From Trichostrongylus colubriformis (lineage: Eukaryota > Nematoda > Chromadorea > Rhabditida > Trichostrongylidae): a stretch of DNA of 64,000 nt. The stretch spans positions 28,793,426-28,857,425 of the forward strand of contig OZ022256.1 in the NCBI GenBank assembly GCA_963978905.1, given 5' to 3'. Shown one piece after another: positions 54,830-64,000 of this stretch. Numbering within the stretch: position 1 is the first letter of the stretch; every line of letters begins with the position of its first letter. The notes beneath the pieces were generated by a model, which worked only from the letters and a program-made list of their open reading frames with translations, was not told the DNA's origin and ran no database searches. A program made the position numbers and the translations under genes.

Positions 54830-57800
54830 ATGAATTTCGTTATACCAAAAAAGAAACGTGTGGTTGAGAAACCCACAGTAGGTACGTTTCTCAGTGATGT
54901 GTTCGCTTTTAGTACATAATTTTTTTGTTCCTAACGTAGTTCCAGTATTCCCGAAAAATTCACTTCCTCTATCTGATATCACTATTTGAAACATTAAGCG
55001 GATTTGATTTGATCATCGAGGGTTAGATTGTTATCTTTATTTCTCAGATGTGTCGTCACTTGAGCCTAAGGCTACTATCGAAGATGCTGCTAAGGATTCA
55101 CCAAAGTTCAATACCGTGAAACATATAGTATTAGAAAGCGTGTCCGATCGTCAGGTGACCCAGTTCATGCATGTGGAGAAGGTCCAGCTGATCAAGAACC
55201 CACTCCTTGAATTTAGGGTATGCACCTCAATGTCTTTGTTTGTTCGCCAATATCTAATCGTATGAGTAATTTCAGTATAACCAGTTCAAATCACCTCAAT
55301 GTCTTTGTTTGTTCGCCAATATCTAATCGTATGAGTAATTTCAGTATAACCAGTTCAAATCTGCTTTACGCTCGTCCGGTCAAAGTGATGCAGAAGGGTA
55401 CGGATTTCTCCTCATTGGATTTGACGACGAAGATGTAGGTTGTCTTTCTTGAGTCTTCCGTTTCTACGATACGTATCACCACTTGAAATTTTAGTGGATG
55501 CACATATGTAATAATGGTTATTCTGTCGGTACCGACTTCTATGGTGACCTAGGTCTCATAACACGCGGTAATTACTTTCAAGGCAAATTTTTAGCACTTC
55601 ATTCCTTTTCAATCGCCCGGTTTTTAGGTGTGTACGTTTACCGTCATGTGGATTTAGTGACTCCTTCGCTTTTTTATAAAGGCGAAATCATGCGGGTTAT
55701 GGTTTTTCGCACATTGAGGCATGTAAACAATTTAGTTTCACATAGAAAAACGATCTGTTTGGCTTTTTTCTTAATAAAATACATTTCCAGAGGGAAGAGT
55801 AATGCAGTTGGGCTGGGTTCAACCGAACTTGAACCTACTATGGATTGTTCAAGTCATGTAGCAGCTTCAGATCATATTCCGGCAGCCAAAAAAAGCCGAC
55901 AACAACTGCATCGACAGTCAGCAGTTCGTTTGTATTACCTATTGAAGATTGGCATTCCATTGCTAATAATACTTACTATTTCTTCATTTATGAGGGTTTC
56001 CTGTACAGGTCTATCATTACGAGTACAAAAAAGACATGACAGTAGCCGATGTCCCTTCCGGCGTTTTGCCTTATGCTGTGGTAGATTTGCGATTCGATAT
56101 TTCTGAGAGAAATCAGCACTCCAGTATTCTCCCTACGTTAGGGTCAGTTTTGTTCCGAATATTTTTTCCAATGATTCCCTAGTTTATTGCTTATTTCTGT
56201 TTCTGCATTTCGTATTTCGAGTTTGCTTCTATGGGTGTTTTTGTCCGATGTTTTAATCAGCGTTTCAGTTACGTGAACGATCTACTATATTTTTATCCTG
56301 TATACGAAGGACATCTTTCCATTTGCTCAGCAGTTTTTGGAAAGGCAACTTTGAACACCGTTTTTGAGGATTCGTGCAAACCCCATGGATTGTGCGTATA
56401 ACAATGACGTAAAAAGTTCTTTTTACATTTCATGAAATCGCATTTCAAGAGATGAGTCGCTGGCATTCACAAAGCTACTCAAATGGGCTGACGCTTATGA
56501 CGTGAGAGGGCTTCCGCAGCTTATGGCACCGGAAACATGGGGTTTGATAGCGAAGCAGCGCGAAGTTTGCGTTAAGGTAAGTTTATCTAACCAGATAATT
56601 ACTGCACAGCTACCTTCTACATGAACACATTTCAGAATCACAATGAACGGTCTGAGAAGTGGAAAGTTCGTTATGTTTCTCACTTTGTGTGGATGTGTAA
56701 CGATCCACTTTTTGCTACCACTGTCAACGCCATGCGTGTGGAACAATGCGTATGTGAAATCTATTTCTTGTCTTATTTGGCTCCGCATAGATGCTTCACA
56801 AAAAATAGTGTAAAAGTTTGTATTCTCTGGGAAAGAAGGTCATCTGTTCGCATAGTCGACGGGTGTTGCATCTTATAAGTTGAATTTGGTTGACGAGAAG
56901 AATAGTTTTTTCTGTGCATATCATGTTGGGTGGCAGTTAATATGTTGTGGAAGTATTTTCACTTCTATTAGTGAGAAAGAATAAAAAAAATTACGTAATC
57001 CTCAGACTTGCTACCGGATATCGGTAGTTGCGCGGATTAGAGGCGCTTCGCTCCCACAAAGTCTCCTCGAACGTGAACTCAAAAGAGCATGAGATAAGAT
57101 TTGTCCTGGGGCTTCCTCCTGTCCCCGTATCGTTTTGCCTGATGTGAAACTGTGGTGGAAGTGGAATTGGTCTGCAAGATAATGTGACGGATGACTTGAG
57201 TTTTAGGCTGCAATTGCTTACTCAATAGATGCAACTACGTACGTGGCATTTCCTTCTAGCCAGTTTTCGAATATATTCGGTCTACCATGGCTACAATCTC
57301 CATCCCTTCATGTTTTGGTGATTCATGCCAATCCGCTCTTCTATGCTGACTCAAATGACGTTAACTGCTTCTCCGAAGAAACGTAAAGCTCTTAAGTATT
57401 ATAGTTCACAAAATGTCTCGCACTGTAAGTGCGCAATTGATGCTGTTTTAGAGAGATTACAAGCAAAATTCCTCTTGGCACTGCAATTTTGGATGGCGAT
57501 GACGTAGCAATCTGTAACTCATTCGACTCCCAAGGTACGTTATCATTTTGTACATATCTTGAGGGGAGTTTGGGAAGTTCGCACATGGTTAAGGTTGCTC
57601 AGCGCTTTCGTTATGTTATCATGTTTTCCACTGTTCGTTTTCATATTTCAAAATTTTAGAAATAGGTGTAGATGTGTCAGTTTTGATCGCGAATCGTTAA
57701 CTTTCCTGAGGCGCTCTAGGGTTTATAGGCACCAACACCGTTTAGCTATTTGCTTCACACCTAAGCGCGAAACAGCTTTGTCAGGTGCGAGTACTGGCCA

Positions 57801-60800
57801 TCGTATCGATATTTCCTAATTAAGTGAAATTTTCGTGTGTTGTACAGTGGCTGAAGTCGGGTAGTTTCCAGTTTTCCAGTGGAGAGAGCAGTTCTGCTTG
57901 TAGTTACAGAGGTTACTGAAGCCTCTGCCTTTTTGCATATAACTTTACTTGTTTTTCTCAGATCGCATGAAGATTTCCCAGTTCACTCAACCGGAATCGC
58001 GTGCATCTGCTGTTGGTTTGCCTTTCACTGAGTCACCATCGCCATGCAATGAAAGTACGGTTTGCTTTACTTCGACGGGAATTCTTTAAATTATAATTTT
58101 TACTGAAGTTTCAATAGCTTGTGTGCAGATTCTACGAAAGCTGTTGAAGCGTCTCAAAGTGCGTGTCTGGACACGAACGATGAAGAGTTTACTCCACTCC
58201 CTCCAGTTCCTTTGCCAGAATTTGCCGGCAAAAGTGAGCATCTTGTTTGGCAGCGTATCAACGACGATCTTATGCAACTGCTTCAGGTTGCCTACGCAAT
58301 AAGCCTCCACAAGTCTTCGTAGAACAACCCCCACTAATTGGAAAAAGCGTGCCTCCTCCTGCTCCCGGTGCTGCCCGAAATGCGGTTAGTGGATATAAAC
58401 GGGTTTTCATTTTCTAAATAAATAACTTCTGACGCTGATTTTTCGATTTTTGATTGGTGTTGGGTTTTTTTTTGATTCTTGAATGGTGTTGGGATGGGAT
58501 GTTGCTCTCTTAAACTTAGAAGTTACCATGTATTCGAGATAATCAAGGATAACGTTCATCTATATAAAAGGCTATTTTCAAGGTTGTCGGTGGAGCTCTT
58601 CCAGTTAGAAAAACGCGTATACGATGGTCAGACAGTGTCGTGGACGTGAGTCATTTTTTGTTTGAGAAAATGCTCCTGCATTGGAGAGATCCTACTAGAA
58701 ACACATTCTACGAAACTAATAGCGCGCAGTAGTAGAGCATGCCTGTCATTATTAGTGCTGAAGATGCCAGTGAGTAATGAATACTGCTTCAGGTCAGCAG
58801 TGGCTGTATTTCTTACAGTTAGGTAAGAGGTTCCTTCGGCAGTCATAGATTGTCACCGAGTTTCGGTGGCTTTGTTCAGTTAGAGCAGTCGTCTATGGGA
58901 GGCTGTGATCTTCTGTTATCCATAAATCTATGTTTGTTTACTGCGAGCCTTATGCAAAGTTTCACGCGAGAAAAACAAGAATATTGCTGATACACATTTC
59001 TCAGAGTAACATTAGACGGGGTGCGGTTGACGCTAGAGGGCTTTAGAGAACAGGGCGACGACCAGTGATCGGCGACACGGGGTGGGGGGCACATCAACGT
59101 AAGGTGGAAAACTGTGGATAGAACTCCTTTCTGCCCACAGCTATTGAAAAGTGGTTTGCCTAAAATTCAAACGAGTTGTTGATCTTCCAGTTTTTTGGTT
59201 ATTGCGGTAGAACAGAGAAGGTTTCAATTCCTCCTGTGTTTTTGTTTAAACCAGTTGAGCTGGCGCACACTACTGCGCGACACACATAGAAGCATGCAAA
59301 ATGAGCGCGTGTATCGAACTCTTTCACCCCGCCACACACTCTCACTCTCGCCACTCACCCAAGTCCGTAGGCCACGCCTTGCCAGGCGTTGGGGAACGGA
59401 CTTTACCTTAAACTTGGGTAGACCACAGGGTGGACAGACAGACACACAGACATACCAAACTCCTGGTTTATATATAGGGTATGATACTGATTCATTGGGT
59501 AAGTTCCATAAGCTTTGGACCCATTTGGCCAGTTCCCGTCTACTACTTCGTTTTTCTTATTCCTCTTCACAATCGGTCAGTGTGATATGCCCGGTAAATA
59601 TCTGCTACACATCGTCATCGCATCGAAGACTTTTCGATTTCCTTGATGTGGAACTTCGTAGACTCTTGGTATGAAAGGTGAATGTTGGTTCTTGTAGTTC
59701 ACCTTGGTGAATAAGAAAGCAGATTGTGCGTTGATTTATTAGCGCGAGAGTAGCGCTATGCTTTGGGTGAAAAAAAAAATGCCCATCGAAAGTGTTTGAT
59801 TTTCATTGACTAATCTGAATGAGGTAGGGCACCATCATAAGAGAAGCACATTCTGACTAATTTCACCTTCAACTGAATCACTATACGAGCAGCCTATTCA
59901 CCGGAGGATTCCGCTTGGACATCGTCTTCGAAAATAAAAGGCACTGGCAAGCAGCTTTCCTCTTCCATGAAAAACTCTAGAAACCCTGTTATTCCATGGA
60001 CTTCACTTTTAGCAGAGCCTCTGCCACCTGTGGATTGGCTGCGCTGTCCTATCTTAATTGCTGGTGCTGTTATGGATAGCCATGGTTGGTGCAATCAAAA
60101 GTGTGCAGGATTTTTGCGAGGCTCTTTAACGTGCTCGGCACAACTTTTTTTTATATACCTACTTGATTTCGTGAGAAGGGCCCAGTATTGTCACCTCAAA
60201 GCATGGGGTTGCGCTGTCTCGTGACGGTTGGACTTCGTACAGGTCTTCTCATGAGCTTGGCCTAGGACATCAATTGTGAATTTTATAGGATTGTCAATGT
60301 GCCCCTTCATAAAAAACACTCCAGACTAAGGGGTGTCAGGGCTGCATTTTTAGGTTAGTGGCCGCACCCTCTTCCATTGCGTGGCTAGTTCTGCTCACAA
60401 CCTGGCCACTGAAAGATCCTATGCAATGCATCTGAAAAATTAGGTCTCGAAGAGCTAGCTAAAGCGGTATGTCAGCCAAAAGAAGCGAACAAGTGAGGTG
60501 GTTATTCAGTCGGAATGGTGAAGGTGATAGATTATTATCAGATGAGTAGCGGAAGTTTGGGTTTCCTTTATAAATTTACAGAAATATGTAAATCTAAAGT
60601 GGTCCAGAACTTATCGGCCTACCTTAAAGTATGGTGATAGTGTATTGTTTTTGAGAAAATTGGAATTAAAGGATTTCTGAGTACGGCTCCTTCAATACTG
60701 TAAGGCTTGTAAGCAAATGTAGATCGAAATAGTCTGAGCTAAAAACAAGATCAAGCACGTGCTATCGTGCCCTTTGCATCACTGGAAAAGTGATGCCGAC

Positions 60801-63800
60801 GGTGACACCGGCATTGACGTCGTTACCCCACCCCCACGGCTACTCCAATGTGCACCTATAGCACCAAAACGCAACCAGAGGAGGCGTCGATAACGGGCCC
60901 TGGCCCTAGGCGCACTTTTCAATGCTTTTGTCGCCAATGCTAATCTTTTCGAAAGTCGCTTCACAACTAAGGGAAGGCATATCACCTTTGGGGTCTTTCG
61001 AGTCTCATTGCGCTTCACTTTGAGCTCTCGCTCCACAAGCTGAGAACTGCGATATCGGAGCAACATCCACGGTTGACAGGCACAGCCTATCGCCGTTTGC
61101 ATCTACCCCTCAGCTGCTTGTGACGGCAAGGGGCGAGAAGAGGGAAGAGTATTATATTTTAATAGTCCATTATCGGCCAAAATTACCCCTCCGGCACCCT
61201 AAGTTTTGATGCTGAGAAGTTCATGCGTCCTAAAAGAATGAATCGTTATCTAGGAAGCATTTACAGCTTCACTATAAACACATTCCGAGAATTACATTTC
61301 TTTTACTATTTCAAATGTTCATATAATGTTTGTAGAAGCCATTGAGTTTTTGGCAAACTATGTTGCAGAATGAGAACAAATGCGGTAAAAAACTTTCGAA
61401 TGACCGAGACGAAGCGGTTAAAGCAGGGTTGCATGGACGGCTTCCACCTAAAGACTTGTTAACGAGAAAGCAACCATTAACCACAGCTGAACAGACGGTC
61501 GGTTTTTTCTCTTTTCTGAGCTTATCAGATCATTCGTAATGGTTGTGGCTGGTCACTTCATTCCTTATTTCTTTGTGATTTGAGGGACCACAACTGACAC
61601 TGAACGCACCGATCCTTGCTTCGAATCCTACTCCTTCCACCGCTGTGAATAAACACAAGGATTTATTCCAAGGTGTTTTCAACACAATTGCGAAAGGTAT
61701 TACCTCCTTTTGAATTAGTCGCATCTGGAGTTACGTATCACATCATTTGAGGAGGCAGTGCGGATGTCGACACGGCGGACAAGGGTGTGGAGTCAGTACC
61801 ATTAGTTGAGCAAGCTCCTGAAAGCACTAAGGTTTGTATTGATTGTTTTTCACAATGATCCATTGAGTCTTCTTCGTACCTGATAAAAAACAAAGCTCAT
61901 ATGATTCTTCAACGACCGACGACATTTAGAGCCTTGAGCCCTTCCATTGATCTGTAAACGTTGTCTCGCTCCAGCAGCTAAGAGCCGAACATCATCACGC
62001 ATACTAATTGAAATTCGAAGGTCAGCAACCAGTAAATGGCTAGTGGGACCTGAAGAAGAGCTAGAGGCTTGAAACTGTGTTGATCAATTGAGAATCATAC
62101 CAGCTTAGTTTTTTAATCACTCACGATGAAAGTCTGTGCAATGAATCTCAGGAATTACGGTCGATATGATACATTAAGTGTTCGTACCCCTTCTAGAGTA
62201 CTTCAATACCACGACGCCTTGGAGCAACGAAAAACTGCATAATAACATCATTGCCACTACCACTTCTTAGCCGGAATACGGACAATGCAAGTTTCCTCCT
62301 TAGAGTTCATTTGTGTTATTTTCATGTGTATGAAAAAAGTCTGTTACAGTGCTCCCGAGATCCTGGCGTCTCCTCATCTGCGTCGACTGGAAACTCACAA
62401 TCGTCTGAGGTGCAGTGTGTAGTTAAAAAGCCAACCTTTCGAGTGTTACAACTACTCTATCCTTTAGGACGAGCTCACAGTGTGTGACATGGAGATCGAA
62501 TCGGGCTCTGAAGGGACGCCTACGCCCCCAACCATAAAAGCGTCCCCAGAAAGAACAGATGAGGTTAGGATATCAATTGTATACGCGAAGACGGTTTCTA
62601 GGGTTGCCGTTATTATTACTAATACTATATAATAATATTAATTACTAATACTACACTTGCCATTTTACCAGTTTTCGTCGTAAAAAAGTCTCTCCTTACT
62701 CTATCTGCTGCCACTTCTAGCCATCCTTGCTGCTTAATCATATGTATCCTTAATGGTAAAGATCACCCATAATTGAGGTGGTTTATTTACTAAACATGAT
62801 GTGCCAAGCGCGAGTAGCCGTACTATCGATCGCGACGGTTTAATTAATCCGACTTAGATAATAGCTAATTTTCGTCGCAGTTCACCATTAAAGTTTGTCA
62901 AAAGCTGTGTTCATGTGGGAAGCACAGGTAGATGTGTGAGCTCGTCTAAGGCCGAGTGTTTTGCAGATGATATAAACAAACGTTTGTTCGATGAAAGACG
63001 GTTCAGTGAATGAGTATACAGGGGGTGCTAAAAAAAGTAATTTTTGTCCTCCACTTTCAACCACACATTAGTCGAACTTCGGCAAATTCCGACCAGGTAT
63101 CTCCATCCCCAAAGTAAAGAGCAGACCTCACTCTATCACTGTTCTCCGTTACAGCCTTCTGCACGCGCAGTAACGGTTGCTTGTTCCGAGTGAAGAAATG
63201 TGTCACCTCAGCTGGGCGAATCCGAAACTTCTTCGCCCTCGTTCACAACCTTGCTAAGGTCCGTTCACTATGGGTACCTGAAAGGACTCATACTGGGTGG
63301 TGTTCTTAAATATTCCGTTTTTTCTGGGTTCCTAACGCCCTTCCTTTCCAAGAGCCAGAACGTGCCATTACCATTGAAACCCCTCCGGGGACCGGTTCGA
63401 GGCATGGAAATAGATACTTCGGATCATAGCAGCCTTGTCTAAGCAGCAAGGGCTCTCTGACTTCCATGATCCGAAGGGCCAATCCTTAGGAAGCTTCCCA
63501 CAAAAGGCTTACCACGGAACCCGGCTCCTCTGTTTTAAGGGGACCTTGATACGTGGGTGCTCTGAATCCTGACTGCGCCGCTTGAAGGCTCCATATTTTT
63601 ATGAAAGTGAAAGTGATGAGTCTCAGCTTGTTCCTGTTTTTAGAGGAACGCTAAGGGAATATTCTGCCTCAATACTTTTATTTCTTTCGTTTCCCTATGT
63701 TTTGTACAACAGGCGGATGTGGGCCGTGAGCAAAATTACTTTTTTTGGAAGCCCCTGCATATTCTATTCATGCTTTCTTTTCTCATGTTTTCACTTGTTT

Positions 63801-64000
63801 GCTCTAATAATGATCATCCACGCATAGGCCAGTCTGATAACAGCGATATTATTGGCTTTTTTCAAGGCTGTGGACTTCATTGATGATCATGACGCAGATT
63901 ACGATGCTCAGTTCATGTGCGATACGACGACGTCCATGGATTCACAAACCAGTTCATGCCCTTCAACAGCTTCTACCACATTTGGTAATATTTAAACTTA
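54830..64000 (+). CDS. TASOR-like protein (DUF3715 pseudo-PARP), partial at right edge
   Basis: Phase-consistent exons: 54830-54881, 55048-55217, 55345-55434, 55495-55552, 55628-55718, 55791-55923, 56009-56142, 56269-56391, 56450-56576, 56636-56749, 57405-57424, 57452-57534, 57660-57695, 57962-58054, 58129-58233, 58287-58384, 58583-58645 (1590 nt, 530 codons). Later exons: 59893-60084, 61336-61497, 61660-61696, 61752-61831, 62350-62409, 62468-62563, 63212-63258, 63355-63436, 63867-63984; links around 59893-60084 are not closed. MNFVIPKKKRVVEKP holds an SV40-like NLS. Residues about 30-230 show TASOR-type motifs: VEKVQLIKNPLLEFRYNQF, GYGFLLI, ICNNGYSVG, GVYVYRHVDL, ELEPTMDCSSHVA, LPYAVVDL. Residues about 250-400 (VYEGHLSI onward) may be a SPOC-like domain. 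The tail is acidic and Ser/Pro-rich. Intron 55719-55790 appears GC-AG. Likely a chromatin silencing scaffold; function inferred from family. Confidence 0.75.
55223..55360 (+). repeat. 69-bp tandem duplication spanning a splice acceptor
   Basis: Two identical 69-bp units (55223-55291 and 55292-55360, starting CACCTCAATG) each carry the intron 3' end, ATTTCAG, and the first 16 nt of the following exon. Both acceptors are thus present (after 55275 and after 55344). Use of the first acceptor would add sequence with an in-frame TAA. Confidence 0.95.
58646..59892. repeat. repeat-filled intron region of the TASOR-like gene
   Basis: Contains a diverged arm of the TTAA-type MITE (about 58935-59020, TTTCACGCGAGAAAAAC), one end of MITE family B (about 59325-59405, CTCTCACTCTCGCCACTCAC then CCGTAGGCCACGCC, ending GGGGAACGGAC), and a GACAGAC/TATATAGGGTATGAT tract (59430-59480). 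A short exon of length 3n+1 should lie here or nearby to link coding exons, but was not identified. Confidence 0.55.
60085..61335. repeat. intron region with partial family D repeat
   Basis: 61080-61215 shares blocks with repeat family D (GCATCTACCCCTC, GGCAAGGGGCGAGAAGAGGGA, AAATTACCCCTCCGGCACC). A 107-codon minus-strand ORF at 60779-61102 has no recognised domain. No further coding exon of the TASOR-like gene was found here, although one of length 3n+2 is expected. Confidence 0.45.

Noticed and set aside
55498..56106. Uninterrupted 202-codon plus-strand ORF
   Set aside because: It merges three real exons with introns that happen to stay open; its middle and end are intron sequence and its later part leaves the true frame of the pseudo-PARP domain.
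57006..57060. Possible additional exon of the TASOR-like gene (TCYRIS...)
   Set aside because: Good acceptor but no donor that keeps a convincing frame; skipping it joins 56749 to 57405 in phase.
62828..62850. Spliced-leader RNA-like GGTTTAATTA
   Set aside because: Only ten bases match SL1 and the rest of the leader and the snRNA-like body are absent.
1..64000. CRISPR arrays, operons with ribosome binding sites, rRNA genes
   Set aside because: The sequence is eukaryotic; no regularly spaced short repeats with unique spacers and no rRNA signature were seen.

Overview
The window looks like nuclear DNA of a parasitic nematode, most likely a strongylid (hookworm-like). The reasons are many short introns with TTTCAG-type acceptors and AG|GTAAG donors, apparent trans-splice acceptors just upstream of start codons, a dense load of Tc1/mariner, RTE-like and MITE repeats, and several long mono-C/mono-G runs. 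The species is an inference. Almost all single-frame ORFs are shadows; the real genes had to be assembled from short exons by splice site and phase.

Two genes stand out. On the minus strand (29275 down to 18134), 14 phase-compatible exons give a predicted 565-residue nuclear RNA-binding protein: an N-terminal RRM, an RS-rich middle, a proline-rich stretch, and a C-terminal helical segment that resembles the Lge1-type C-terminal domain of periphilin. On the plus strand (54830 to beyond the right edge), 17 phase-compatible exons give the first 530 codons of a protein with an SV40-like nuclear localisation signal and a TASOR-type pseudo-PARP (DUF3715) domain, apparently followed by a SPOC-like region; at least eight further exons follow. 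In vertebrates TASOR and periphilin are partners in the HUSH complex, which silences retroelements. Finding candidates for both about 25 kb apart is the main observation here.

The rest is mostly transposon debris. 0.9-5.7 kb: Tc1-like, LINE and mariner relics. 8.0-8.4 kb: a possible small secreted protein. 8.7-14.5 kb: mariner-derived and Tc1-like relics. 16.8-17.3 kb: foldback. 18.1-29.3 kb: the RRM/RS gene, whose introns hold foldback elements and a 146-bp satellite. 30-33 kb: no clear gene. 34-37.3 kb: two foldback elements of one family, one with an 8-bp target duplication. 39.4-42.2 kb: mariner relics and MITEs. 42.7-45.0 kb: a 2-kb foldback with a nested MITE, then another foldback. 48-52.5 kb: Tc relic, Harbinger-like MITEs, a TTAA-flanked MITE and a perfect 76-bp palindrome. 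54.8-64 kb: the TASOR-like gene. No rRNA, credible tRNA or CRISPR was seen.
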